Source: Bacteroidales bacterium (lineage in GTDB: Bacteria; Bacteroidota; Bacteroidia; Bacteroidales; VadinHA17). From it: a stretch of DNA of 39,302 nt. Shown piece after piece: positions 14,636 to 23,179 of this stretch. Numbering within the stretch: the first letter of the stretch is position 1; each line of letters opens with the position of its first letter. Below the pieces are notes generated by a model. That model was not told the DNA's origin. It searched no databases and saw only the letters and a list, made by a program, of their open reading frames with translations. The stretch covers positions 1 through 39,302 of the forward strand of contig JANTHB010000028.1 in assembly GCA_024762655.1 (NCBI GenBank). The letters are read 5' to 3'. The translations under genes and the position numbers were made by a program.

Positions 14636-17566
14636 ATGTATCTGAACATTCACTCATACTACAGTCTCCGTTACGGCACCCTGCCGGTGGAGAAGATTGC
14701 AGAAATGGCTGCTGTCTATGGCATCCCGGTGCTACCCCTCACCGACATCAATACCACCATGGGGATTTTTGAATTTGTCAGGGCCTGCCGGAAGCATCGT
14801 ATTCAACCTGTGGCAGGAGCAGATATTTTCAATGGCGACCGTCATCTCTACACGGCTCTGGCCCGGAATATCACCGGTTTCCGCGAATTAAACGAATTCC
14901 TCACCCGTCACAATCTCTCCGGCACTCCTTTCCCCGTACATCCTCCCGAATTCAGACATGTGTTCATCATCTACCCTCCGGAAAATATCCCGGTCCGTTC
15001 TTTGGAACATCATGAATACCTGGGCATCCGTCTTTCCATGCGGCAAAAACTGTCCCTGCCCCTGGCATCTTCCAGAACCGTCCTGTTGCAGCCCGTCACC
15101 TTTGCCAACAAAGAGGAATACCTGATTCACAAGCACCTGCGGGCTATTCACCACAATGTACTGTTGTCTTCTCTCCGTCCCGGACAATGTGCCTCTCCGG
15201 ATGAGATATTCCTTCCTCCCCGGAAACTATACAAAATCATGCAGGACCATCCCCATATTCTTGCCAACACCCGGGCCCTGTTGGAAAGCTGCACTTTCGA
15301 CTTTGATTTTCATACCTCCAAAAACAAAAAAACCTTTACCGGCAACGTGCAGGATGATATGCTGCTGCTCCGCAAACTGGCATACGACGGCATGCAATAC
15401 CGTTACGGAAAAAACTGCCGGGAAGCAGAAAAAAGGATCCTTCACGAACTGGAAATCATCGGCAAAATGGGATTCGCTGCTTATTTCCTGATCACCTGGG
15501 ATATTATCCGCTACGCTATGAGCCGGGGTTTCTATCATGTGGGCCGGGGGAGCGGGGCTAATTCCGTGATAGCTTACTGCCTGAGGATTACAGATGTTGA
15601 TCCTATTGAGTTAAACCTTTACTTTGAACGGTTTATCAACCCGAAACGCACCAGTCCGCCGGATTTTGATATTGACTTTTCATGGAAGGAACGGGACGAG
15701 GTACTGGATTACATTTTCAAACGGTATGGCCGGAAGCATACGGCCTTGCTGGGAGCTGTTTCCACATTCAAAGGGAAATCAATACTGCGTGAACTGGGAA
15801 AAGTATACGGTTTGCCCAAATCAGAAACAGACCGTTTAATTCGTGATCCTGCGGCTTTCCGGGAGCGGGATGATATCACCCGGAGCATTTTTGCCGTAGG
15901 CAGCAGGATCAAGGACTTTCCCAACCTGCGTACCATCCACGCCGGCGGGGTACTGATCTCAGAAGAGCCCGTCACCTCCTATGCCGCACTGGATCTCCCC
16001 CCCAAAGGATTCCCAACCACACAATGGGACATGTACACGGCTGAAAATATCGGTTTTGAGAAACTGGACATCCTCAGCCAGCGGGGAATCGGACACATCA
16101 GGGAATGTGCAGAGATCGTTCACAGCAACCGGGGGATAACCGAAGATATTCATGCTGTCAGCCGCTTTAAGAAAGACCCGCTGGTACGGAGTTACCTGCG
16201 AAAAGGGGAAACCCTCGGATGCTTTTATATTGAGAGTCCGGCTATGCGGGGTCTGTTGAAAAAGATCCAATGCGACACCTACCCTGCCCTGGTAGCCGCC
16301 AGCTCGATCATACGTCCGGGGGTTGCCCGTTCCGGCATGATGCGGGAATACATCCGGCGTTTTCACAATCCCCACGGGTTCAAATATCTGCATCCCGTAA
16401 TGGAAGAACAACTGAAGGAGACGTATGGGATTATGGTCTATCAGGAGGATGTGCTGAAGGTATGCCATCACTTTGCCGGCCTCGACCTGGCCGATGCCGA
16501 TGTGCTGCGGCGGGCTATGAGCGGAAAGTTTCGCTCGCGCGAAGAGATGAACAAAATCGTGGACAAGTTCTTTGCCAACTGCCGGACCCGGGGGTATACG
16601 GACGATCTGACCAGAGAAGTATGGCGGCAAATCGAGTCTTTTGCCGGATATTCCTTCTCCAAAGCACACTCGGCCTCCTATGCAGTAGAAAGTTTCCAGA
16701 GCCTCTACCTGAAAGCCCATTATCCCCTGGAGTTTATGGTGGCGGTAATCAATAACTTCGGTGGGTTTTATCCCCTGTGGGTATACATCAACGAAGCCCG
16801 GCGCTATGGCGGGGACATCCAGCTTCCCTGCGTTAACCACAGCCATTACAAAACATCCGTCTCCGGCAAAACCCTCTATCTCGGCTTTATCCATATAAAA
16901 AACCTGACCTCTGAACTGGCCAGGCAGATTGCCCGGGAGCGTAAAAAAAACGGCCCTTACCAGGACCTTCCCGATTTCCATGAGCGTCTCGCCCCCGGAC
17001 CGGAACAGCTGCAGTTCCTGATCCGTAGCGGAGCATTTCGTTTTACCGGAAAATCACGAAAACAACTTCTGTGGGAAGCCTACATGCTCTCCGGGAAAAA
17101 GAAAGAGAGCATCTCTCCCGGCCGATCCCTCTTTCCCGTACTCCGGAAGGATTATCATCTGCCTGCCCTGAAAGACAGCAACCTGGAGAAAGCATATGAC
17201 GAAATGGAACTGCTGGGGTTCCCGGTATCCCTCTCCTGGTTCGATATGCTGAAAACCGGATTCCGGGGAGAGATACAGGCGCCCGAAATGCTTCGCCATG
17301 CCGGAAAGAAGGTGAGAATGGTGGGACTCCTGGTAAATATAAAATATGTACACACCCTCCGGAATGAATGGATGCACTTTGCCGCCTGGCTGGATGCACA
17401 AGGGAATTTCTTCGATACGGTACATTTTCCAAATGTGCTGAAAGCATATCCTTTCAGAGGAAACGGGATCTACCTGCTACTTGGAAAAGTTGTCGAAGAT
17501 GCCGGTTTTCCCAGCCTCGAGGTGGAAAAAATGGCCAGACTGTCGTTCAGGAAGGACGAACGATGA
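14636..17566 (+). CDS. dnaE: C-family DNA polymerase, short DnaE/ImuC-like alpha subunit
   Basis: The 976-residue protein is a DNA polymerase III alpha homologue, shorter than replicative DnaE (about 1,150). The N-terminal PHP domain starts MYLNIHSYYSLRYG, and both it and LTDINTTMG lack histidines that bind metal in the canonical LHVHS and LTDHG versions. The palm is intact: GRGSGANS (303-310), PPDFDIDF with Asp343 and Asp345, and a third aspartate in FEKLDILS (Asp478). SFSKAHSASYAVESFQSLYLKAHYP (673-697) is a conserved fingers block. A C-terminal OB-fold-like region lies at about 890-955. Paired with dinB and an S24 repressor, it is more likely a translesion polymerase than the replicase. 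Confidence 0.9.
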   Translation: MYLNIHSYYSLRYGTLPVEKIAEMAAVYGIPVLPLTDINTTMGIFEFVRACRKHRIQPVAGADIFNGDRHLYTALARNITGFRELNEFLTRHNLSGTPFPVHPPEFRHVFIIYPPENIPVRSLEHHEYLGIRLSMRQKLSLPLASSRTVLLQPVTFANKEEYLIHKHLRAIHHNVLLSSLRPGQCASPDEIFLPPRKLYKIMQDHPHILANTRALLESCTFDFDFHTSKNKKTFTGNVQDDMLLLRKLAYDGMQYRYGKNCREAEKRILHELEIIGKMGFAAYFLITWDIIRYAMSRGFYHVGRGSGANSVIAYCLRITDVDPIELNLYFERFINPKRTSPPDFDIDFSWKERDEVLDYIFKRYGRKHTALLGAVSTFKGKSILRELGKVYGLPKSETDRLIRDPAAFRERDDITRSIFAVGSRIKDFPNLRTIHAGGVLISEEPVTSYAALDLPPKGFPTTQWDMYTAENIGFEKLDILSQRGIGHIRECAEIVHSNRGITEDIHAVSRFKKDPLVRSYLRKGETLGCFYIESPAMRGLLKKIQCDTYPALVAASSIIRPGVARSGMMREYIRRFHNPHGFKYLHPVMEEQLKETYGIMVYQEDVLKVCHHFAGLDLADADVLRRAMSGKFRSREEMNKIVDKFFANCRTRGYTDDLTREVWRQIESFAGYSFSKAHSASYAVESFQSLYLKAHYPLEFMVAVINNFGGFYPLWVYINEARRYGGDIQLPCVNHSHYKTSVSGKTLYLGFIHIKNLTSELARQIARERKKNGPYQDLPDFHERLAPGPEQLQFLIRSGAFRFTGKSRKQLLWEAYMLSGKKKESISPGRSLFPVLRKDYHLPALKDSNLEKAYDEMELLGFPVSLSWFDMLKTGFRGEIQAPEMLRHAGKKVRMVGLLVNIKYVHTLRNEWMHFAAWLDAQGNFFDTVHFPNVLKAYPFRGNGIYLLLGKVVEDAGFPSLEVEKMARLSFRKDER

Positions 17567-17708
17567 ATAAATCTTTTTTTCCTATTTTTACCCCCTCTTA
17601 AAATTTTCCATCTATCTGCGTTACGATAGCGGGGAAACAAACACCGTGGAAATTATACGAAACGGGAAGAAAAAGGTATTTTGGGTAAAACCATTCGGAA
17701 AGAAATGA
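17563..17708 (+). pseudogene. Frameshifted small reading frame coupled to the dnaE stop
   Basis: The ATG at 17563 overlaps the dnaE stop (ATGA) and reads MNKSFFPIFTPS before a TAA. One base inserted in the T7 or C5 run would join it to a frame open to 17708 that reads LLKFSIYLRYDSGETNTVEI and ends WVKPFGKK. The joined product would be about 47 residues. Coupling, protein-like composition and the position of the break in a homopolymer suggest a real small gene broken, slipped, or misread. The function is unknown. Confidence 0.4.
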
Positions 17709-17753
17709 AGTTAGAATGATAAGATAAACAAAAAAAACATAAAAACCATTCCT

Positions 17754-18602
17754 ATGAAAAAAGCACTACTCTGGATTCTGGCTATTATCATTACCCTTGG
17801 CGCTGCATACTATCAGCGCAAAACAGGCCCCACCTACCCCAGGGAAGTAAAAGTAACGCTTGACGGCAAACCATATATTTTTCATTTGTTACGCAGTCAT
17901 GGCGGGGATGATGATATGCCCGTAACCCTGATAATACCGGACAAGAAGGTTACGGGATACGTGGTGTACAAACGATTCCCCACTGCAGAGCCCTGGGATA
18001 CCACCCTGATGACGCGGCGGGGAGATACCCTGACGGCCCTGTTACCGCATCAGCCTCCTGCCGGAAAACTGGCCTACCGCATCCTCCTCAAGGCCCCGGG
18101 AGAAGGTATTGCCATCCCTGACGGAGATCCTGTGGTTGCCCGCTTCAAAGGAAGCGTGCCTGCCGGGATCCTGATCCCTCACATTCTCTTTATGTTTACC
18201 GCAATGCTGTTATCCACCCTGGCAGGTCTGATGGCCATCTGGAAAATAGGAGCCTATAAAAAATATGCCTGGACCACCCTGATACTTTTGCTCATTGGCG
18301 GAGGGTTTCTGGGACCGATGGTTCAACTGCATGCGTTCGGAGCCTACTGGACGGGGATTCCTTTCGGTTGGGACCTGACCGACAATAAAACCCTGATCGC
18401 AATTGTCTTTTGGCTTTTTGCCTGCCTTGCCGTCCGGAAAAAAGACAGGTACTGGGCCGTGGTGCTTGCTGCCATCGTCCTGATCCTGGTCTATTCCGTT
18501 CCCCACAGTATGTTCGGGTCACAATACAACTACAACACGGGAGACGTCATTCAGGGAGTTGTCATGCTTCCTTTCCTGGGATGGAACATGCTCCGGAAAT
18601 GA
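17754..18602 (+). CDS. Conserved-looking membrane protein of unknown function
   Basis: I do not recognise this 282-residue protein. An N-terminal anchor (4-20) is followed by an extracytoplasmic, mostly beta segment (about 28-130) that includes YVVYKRFPTAEPWDTTLMTRRGD. Then come about five hydrophobic segments (about 138-163, 171-190, 212-227, 232-250, 264-280). The membrane part has conserved-looking QLHAFGAYWTGIPFGWDLTDNK and NYNTGDVIQG. No catalytic motif was seen. It lies downstream of the dinB-dnaE pair after 187 bases, but nothing shows that it belongs to that system. Confidence 0.75.
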   Translation: MKKALLWILAIIITLGAAYYQRKTGPTYPREVKVTLDGKPYIFHLLRSHGGDDDMPVTLIIPDKKVTGYVVYKRFPTAEPWDTTLMTRRGDTLTALLPHQPPAGKLAYRILLKAPGEGIAIPDGDPVVARFKGSVPAGILIPHILFMFTAMLLSTLAGLMAIWKIGAYKKYAWTTLILLLIGGGFLGPMVQLHAFGAYWTGIPFGWDLTDNKTLIAIVFWLFACLAVRKKDRYWAVVLAAIVLILVYSVPHSMFGSQYNYNTGDVIQGVVMLPFLGWNMLRK

Positions 18603-18603
18603 A

Positions 18604-18639
18604 AACTTTTCCTACGTAGGCGCCTACGTAGGAAAAGTT
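18604..18639. repeat. 36-bp perfect palindrome
   Basis: The arm AACTTTTCCTACGTAGGC is followed directly by its reverse complement, and each half contains the self-complementary CCTACGTAGG. It starts two bases after the stop codon of the membrane protein gene. No T run follows on either strand, so it is not a standard intrinsic terminator, though it could still stop or stabilise the transcript. Confidence 0.85.
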
Positions 18640-19016
18640 CATCAGGATCCTCTATATGCAATATCGGTAGGATCCAGTAAAAAAGATAAATGATAGAATA
18701 TTTTGTGGAATAAAGTATTTTTTATGTATTACCCCCTCCTGCCGTCCGGAAAAAAATAGCACTTGGGAAAAACTCCCTCTCCGCCAGCTGGCGGGGGAGG
18801 GTTGGGGAGGGGGTTAAACAAAAAACAGTGTACAGGGACAGGTATTCTTTAATAACCGAATATCAATATTTAAATATACAGCCCCTCTTTTTATTACATT
18901 CATCTAACACTCTGCTATATAAATGGTTATAATATTTATCCCGGACACCAGTGATACAATAAAGCAATCTCCTAAAAACGAACGATCTCCGGGGCAGTCC
19001 GGGGAATTCTTCAGAC
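18640..19016. other. Intergenic stretch without a gene
   Basis: About 375 bases between the palindrome and the ferritin terminator hold no gene that I can support. The contents are the MITE-like repeat at 18729-18816, AT-rich sequence at about 18840-18970, and a doubled CCGGGG near 18990-19005. A 70-codon minus-strand frame here overlaps the terminator and looks spurious. Confidence 0.6.
18729..18816. repeat. Possible MITE-like repeat with terminal inverted repeats
   Basis: About 88 bases start with TTACCCCCTCC and end with GGAGGGGGTTAA, which are inverted copies with one base inserted. Inside is the palindrome GCCAGCTGGC followed by GGGGGAGGG-type runs. No coding capacity. The arrangement resembles small non-autonomous repeats often found between genes, but only one copy is visible in this window. 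Confidence 0.5.
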
Positions 19017-19060
19017 TTAAAAAACAAAGGCTCTCCGGTCGGAGAGCCTTTGTTTTTTAA
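19017..19060 (-). terminator. Strong bidirectional intrinsic terminator after ferritin
   Basis: Two 21-base arms are perfect inverted copies around a GT: the GC-rich inner part is GGCTCTCCG/CGGAGAGCC and the outer parts are A6 and T6 runs. It begins 17 bases past the ferritin stop on the minus strand and could also end plus-strand transcripts. Confidence 0.9.
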
Positions 19061-19077
19061 ACAGAAACTTTGCAAAA

Positions 19078-19590
19078 TTATTCGGCGGTTCCGGAAGCTT
19101 CCTCTTTGCTTCGCATATCCATAATATCCCGGTCGAACATATAAAGATTATGGGTACCTACCAGAGACAACTTGTCCAGGATCTCCTGAACGTTGGATTC
19201 TTCTTCTATCTGTTCCGCAACAAACGACTGTATCCAATTGTTGGTGGTATGATCCTGCTCTTCAATGCAGGCCGTAACAATTTCATTAATGGAAGCACTG
19301 ATAAACTGTTCGTGTTTCAGTACCGCTTCAAACAGAGGCCGGATGCCTTCGAACTCATTCGGTGGAGTTTCCAGGCCGGGTATGACGGCTTTTCCGCCCC
19401 TGTCATTGATATAATGGATAAACTGGAGCATATGCTCCAATTCTTCATTGGACTGGGCATACAGCCAGCCGGCAATGCCGGGATATCCGGAAGTTTCGGC
19501 CCAGGAGGCCATGGAGAGGTATAACAGGGAGGAATATCCTTCCCGTTCCACCTGCCGGTTCAGTATTTTCTCAATCTTATCTTTCAACAT
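19078..19590 (-). CDS. ftnA: Ferritin (FtnA-type, non-haem)
   Basis: This 170-residue iron-storage protein keeps the ferroxidase centre of bacterial FtnA: Glu17, Glu50, His53, Glu94, Gln127 and Glu130, and also Tyr24. The four-helix bundle is evident: REGYSSLLYLSMASWAE in helix A, NEELEHMLQFIHYIND in helix B, and helices C and D in the second half. The frame is open to an upstream ATG at 19623 (11 more residues). I chose 19590 because MLKDKIEKILN aligns with family N-termini. It is followed by a strong terminator and is separated from icd by about 190 bases, so it is probably its own unit. Confidence 0.95.
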   Translation of the reverse strand: MLKDKIEKILNRQVEREGYSSLLYLSMASWAETSGYPGIAGWLYAQSNEELEHMLQFIHYINDRGGKAVIPGLETPPNEFEGIRPLFEAVLKHEQFISASINEIVTACIEEQDHTTNNWIQSFVAEQIEEESNVQEILDKLSLVGTHNLYMFDRDIMDMRSKEEASGTAE

Positions 19591-19777
19591 ATCTGTAAAT
19601 TTTAAATTATTTATTATTTCCAAATGAAAGTATACTACTTATTAAAGCGCAGGACTCATGGCTTCGTCCGGTTTTTCCGGAGGCTTTGTGATTTCAGAGG
19701 GGGATTCTCCCTCAACCCCAACATTGCAACCCTTGGCGGAGGCATTTTTGCGGAAAAGCCCTAAGGCCCGAACCCAT

Positions 19778-21049
19778 TTACATATTTTTAATGATCTCAT
19801 CGCCGAATTCGGAAGTTTTCAGTTTGGTAGCTCCGGTCATTTGTCGTTCGAAATCATAGGTAACCCGTTTTTTGGTAATGGCTTCCCTGATTCCTTTTAC
19901 GATCAATTCGCCTGCTTCGTCCCAGCCCATATATTCGAACATCAGCACCCCGGAGAGGATCAGGGATCCCGGGTTCACCTTGTCCTGGTTGGCATATTTC
20001 GGAGCCGTGCCATGGGTAGCTTCGAAGATGGCGTGACCCGTATCATAATTGATATTGGCTCCCGGAGCAATGCCAATGCCACCCACGGTAGCTGCCAGGG
20101 CATCAGAGATATAATCACCGTTCAGGTTAAGCGTCGCGATTACGGAGTATTCGGCCGGACGGGTCAGAATCTGCTGTAAAAATGCGTCGGCAATCACATC
20201 CTTGATCAGGAGCTTTCCTTCCTTCATTGCTTTGTCCTGGGCTTCGTCGGCGGCAGCGGCTCCTTTGTCTGCTTTGATCCGGTCATATTGCATCCAGGTA
20301 AAGACCCTGTCTCCGAATTCTCTTTCGGCCAGCTCATAGCCCCACAGCTTAAACTGACCTTCCGTAAATTTCATGATATTGCCTTTATGCACGATCGTTA
20401 CCGAAGGACGGTTGGTTTTCAGGGCATAATTGATGGCAGCTCTTACCAGGCGTTCGGTACCCTGTTTGGAGACCGGTTTAATCCCTATGGAGGTAGTTTC
20501 CGGAAAACGGATCTTCTTCACTCCCATCTCATTAATCAGGAAGTTGAGGATTTTATCATTCTCCGGGGTCCCGGTCAGCCATTCAATGCCGGCATAGATA
20601 TCCTCGGAGTTTTCCCGGAAAATCACCATATCTGTTTTTGTAGGATCTTTTACCGGAGAAGGAACCCCCGGGTAATATTTTACCGGACGCAGGCATACAT
20701 AAAGATCAAGGATCTGCCGGAGAGCCACGTTAAGAGAACGTATTCCTCCGCCAACAGGGGTAGTCAGGGGGCCTTTGATCGCGACCAGATATTCATGAAT
20801 GGTATCCAGGGTTTCCTGGGGAAGCCACTCCCCCACTTTATTAAACGCTTTCTCTCCGGCCAGCACTTCTTTCCAGACAATTTTTCTTTTGCCGCCATAG
20901 GCTTTCTCTACGGCTGCATCAAATACTCTTACCGAAGCTCGCCAGATGTCCGGCCCTGTACCGTCACCTTCAATAAACGGGATAACCGGTTGATCGGGGA
21001 CTTTCAACTGCCCCCCCTGAATTGTTATTTTTTCACCTTCCATAATCAA
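19778..21049 (-). CDS. icd: NADP-dependent isocitrate dehydrogenase
   Basis: This TCA-cycle enzyme converts isocitrate to 2-oxoglutarate with NADP+. Length (423 aa) and motifs match the dimeric E. coli-type Icd: [12 protein letters not shown] near the N-terminus, the substrate loop [12 protein letters not shown] with the serine phosphorylated in E. coli, [14 protein letters not shown], the Mg-binding region [20 protein letters not shown], and the cofactor loop [20 protein letters not shown]. Lys-Tyr in that loop is typical of NADP rather than NAD use. It has a good promoter of its own in the gap after dnaX. A 260-codon antisense frame over this gene is a shadow. Confidence 0.97.
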   Translation of the reverse strand: MIMEGEKITIQGGQLKVPDQPVIPFIEGDGTGPDIWRASVRVFDAAVEKAYGGKRKIVWKEVLAGEKAFNKVGEWLPQETLDTIHEYLVAIKGPLTTPVGGGIRSLNVALRQILDLYVCLRPVKYYPGVPSPVKDPTKTDMVIFRENSEDIYAGIEWLTGTPENDKILNFLINEMGVKKIRFPETTSIGIKPVSKQGTERLVRAAINYALKTNRPSVTIVHKGNIMKFTEGQFKLWGYELAEREFGDRVFTWMQYDRIKADKGAAAADEAQDKAMKEGKLLIKDVIADAFLQQILTRPAEYSVIATLNLNGDYISDALAATVGGIGIAPGANINYDTGHAIFEATHGTAPKYANQDKVNPGSLILSGVLMFEYMGWDEAGELIVKGIREAITKKRVTYDFERQMTGATKLKTSEFGDEIIKNM

Positions 21050-21099
21050 ATAAATTTTATAGTAAAATAATTAAGACATTCCTTATTTTATTGCGCCGA

Positions 21100-21131
21100 C
21101 AAAAATATCTAAATCGTAGAGCTTTCCCAAA
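21100..21131 (-). promoter_or_regulatory. Promoter of icd
   Basis: On the minus strand TTTG (21131-21128) is followed after 20 bases by TATTTTTG (21107-21100), an exact fit to the Bacteroidota consensus. The predicted leader is roughly 45 bases. Confidence 0.7.
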
Positions 21132-21158
21132 ATATACAGCCAATGTTTTGGGGAAGCT
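21120..21158 (-). terminator. Hairpin at the dnaX stop, overlapping the icd -33 box
   Basis: AGCTTTCCCAAAA and TTTTGGGGAAGCT pair over 13 bases with one mismatch, with a 13-base loop. The right arm includes part of the dnaX stop codon, and the left arm holds the icd -33 element. There is no adjacent T run, so termination is uncertain. Confidence 0.4.
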
Positions 21159-22980
21159 ACTCAAAATCCAGATCAAACTGCCGTTTCAGGTTCTGTAACT
21201 CCGGATTTTTCTTTGCAAGATATACAAACCGTTCTTCCGGAGTATAAGGTTTTCTGGAAGTTGTATTTCCCTCATTCTTTTCCACTTCTATCTGCAGGCG
21301 TATTCCGTAATTATTGAGTTCTTTCTTTAGAAACTCCATCAGATCCGGTTTAAGGTTTTGCTCAAAGTCTTCTTTCAGGTTTTTATTTTCCAGAATGATC
21401 CGTATGGATTTTTCATCCGTCATATCCGGCATATGGATTCGGAGGGCTGCTGCAAAACGCGGTTTTTCATGGCTCATCTTCTCGGCATACTCCATCCATT
21501 TCTGAGTCAGCTTATCAAGCGTAAACGGTTGTTCGGAGAGAGGCTCCCTGACAGCCTGTTTTTCTCTTCCGGCTTCCTCTCCGGATTCGGATTGTTTGGC
21601 AATATGCCCGTTCAGGGCATCCTTAATGGAAATGGTGGAGGGAGGATTCTGAGAGGTCTCCGTGTGGATTTCACCTACAACCTGTTGGGGATTATCCGGC
21701 ACATCCCTGCGCACGGGTTCCTTTTTATTTACAGGCTTCTTTTTTGTTTCTTTATCTCCGGAAAGAGAAACTTCCTTTTCCTCACGGGAAACAGGTTTGT
21801 GTTCCCCGGTCTTCTTTTCAGCAGGTAAAGGAGCCGGTTTCTTTTCTTCTTTAGGTTTTTTTTCTACCTCGTCAAAATGTTCAGGTTTTTTTTTTAACGC
21901 ACTTATTTTCAGCAAAGCCAACTCTACATGCAAACGCTGGTTCTTGCTTGAGCGGTAAGTTATGTCCGCCTGATAACATATATCCAGTGCTTTATAGAGG
22001 AAATCCACCGAACATTCCCTGGCTTGTTTCAGGTATTGCTCCCGGACAACGGGTCCAACCTCCAGCAAAGGTAACGTGACTTTATCATGAGCTACGAGCA
22101 AATCCCGGAAATGACGACTCAGTCCGGAGAGAAAATGCTGTGCATCAAACCCCTTGCCCAATATCTCGTCAAAGATCAGGAGGCTCTCGGTAGCATTTCC
22201 GTCCAGCAGGTTTCCGGTAATTTTGAAATAATAATCATAGTCCAGTACATTCAGGCTTTTTATTACCTTCTGATAATTCAGGTTTTTTCCTGAGAAGCTC
22301 ACCAACTGATCAAAAATGCTCAGTGCGTCCCGCAAAGCCCCGTCAGCTTTTTGGGCAATCACATTCAGTGCTTCCGGTTCGGCCTGGATTTTTTCTTTTT
22401 CAGTTACAAACTGCAGATGTTGCACTATATCTTCCACCCCGATACGATTGAAATCAAACACCTGACACCTGGACAGTATGGTAGGAATAATCTTTTGTTT
22501 TTCTGTGGTAGCCATAATAAAAATGGCATAGGAAGGCGGTTCTTCGAGGGTTTTCAGAAAAGCATTGAAAGCCTGTTGAGAGAGCATATGCACCTCATCA
22601 ATGATATAGACACTGTATTTCCCCACCTGTGGAGGGATCCTCACCTGGTCGATAAGATTACGAATGTCATCCACGGTGTTGTTGGAAGCAGCATCCAGTT
22701 CATGGATATTAAAAGAGCGATTTTCCATGAATGCCTTACATGATTCACATTCATTACAAGGTTCTCCTTCCGGTGTAGGGTGCTCACAGTTAATTGTTTT
22801 GGCCAGGATACGTGCAACGGTTGTTTTTCCGATGCCCCGCGGACCACAAAACAGATAGGATTGTGCCAGATGTTGGGATATGATAGCATTTTTCAGGGTC
22901 TGGGTAATGGTCCCCTGACCAACCACCTCCCGGAAAAGAACGGGCCGGTATTTCCTTGCTGATACAATAAAATTCTCCAT
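21157..22980 (-). CDS. dnaX: DNA polymerase III subunits gamma/tau
   Basis: DnaX is the clamp-loader ATPase of the replisome. The AAA+ core has Walker A GPRGIGKTT, a four-cysteine zinc motif (CEH to CNECESC), ELDAASNNTVDDIRNLIDQ, Walker B with DEVHMLS, and sensor 1 ATTEKQKIIPTILSRC. A charged Lys/Glu/Pro-rich linker follows, then a tau-like C-terminal domain (FTLDKLTQKWMEYAEKM to the end). The frame is open to an ATG at 23031, but a TATCTTTG promoter box at 23055-23048 puts the transcript start near 23041, and homologues begin near MENFIVSARKYRP, so I chose 22980 (607 aa). No slippery A-run frameshift site was evident. Confidence 0.95.
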   Translation of the reverse strand: MENFIVSARKYRPVLFREVVGQGTITQTLKNAIISQHLAQSYLFCGPRGIGKTTVARILAKTINCEHPTPEGEPCNECESCKAFMENRSFNIHELDAASNNTVDDIRNLIDQVRIPPQVGKYSVYIIDEVHMLSQQAFNAFLKTLEEPPSYAIFIMATTEKQKIIPTILSRCQVFDFNRIGVEDIVQHLQFVTEKEKIQAEPEALNVIAQKADGALRDALSIFDQLVSFSGKNLNYQKVIKSLNVLDYDYYFKITGNLLDGNATESLLIFDEILGKGFDAQHFLSGLSRHFRDLLVAHDKVTLPLLEVGPVVREQYLKQARECSVDFLYKALDICYQADITYRSSKNQRLHVELALLKISALKKKPEHFDEVEKKPKEEKKPAPLPAEKKTGEHKPVSREEKEVSLSGDKETKKKPVNKKEPVRRDVPDNPQQVVGEIHTETSQNPPSTISIKDALNGHIAKQSESGEEAGREKQAVREPLSEQPFTLDKLTQKWMEYAEKMSHEKPRFAAALRIHMPDMTDEKSIRIILENKNLKEDFEQNLKPDLMEFLKKELNNYGIRLQIEVEKNEGNTTSRKPYTPEERFVYLAKKNPELQNLKRQFDLDFE

Positions 22981-23047
22981 ATAATTGTGCAACAGAGTTA
23001 TACTCAAACAGGTCCGGATGATTTGTTCCATATTCCGGCTTATCCCA

Positions 23048-23055
23048 CAAAGATA
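23048..23055 (-). promoter_or_regulatory. -7 element of dnaX
   Basis: CAAAGATA on the plus strand is TATCTTTG on the minus strand, an exact match to TAnnTTTG. It implies transcription from about 23041 and supports the dnaX start at 22980. The -33 element is weak. Confidence 0.6.
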
Positions 23056-23105
23056 ACCAAACTGCCGGAATTTTTCAGGTTTTGAAAGTAAAAAGCCTGA
23101 GATAT

Positions 23106-23136
23106 TTTGCAGTAGATAAAAAATGTTCTATTTTTG
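23106..23136 (+). promoter_or_regulatory. Promoter of the rpsF-rpsR-rplI operon
   Basis: TTTG (23106-23109), a 19-base spacer and TATTTTTG (23129-23136) match the Bacteroidota housekeeping promoter exactly. The leader before rpsF is about 37 bases. Confidence 0.8.
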
Positions 23137-23179
23137 CACCCCAATAATTTTAATGATTCATTTAAAAAATTAATTAAGT

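Noticed and set aside
15959-16981. A 340-codon antisense frame in dnaE
   Set aside because: It is a mirror of the GC-rich dnaE coding strand, with no start context and no family resemblance.
13184-17566. An imuA gene of the classic imuA-imuB-dnaE2 cassette
   Set aside because: No RecA-like small gene is present between or beside dinB and dnaE; the Y-polymerase is DinB-like with its own clamp motif.
18863-19075. A 70-codon minus-strand frame downstream of ferritin
   Set aside because: It runs through the perfect terminator hairpin, has no recognisable protein features and lacks a start context.
20288-21070. A 260-codon plus-strand frame over icd
   Set aside because: The minus-strand frame is unambiguous isocitrate dehydrogenase; the plus-strand frame has no recognisable motif.
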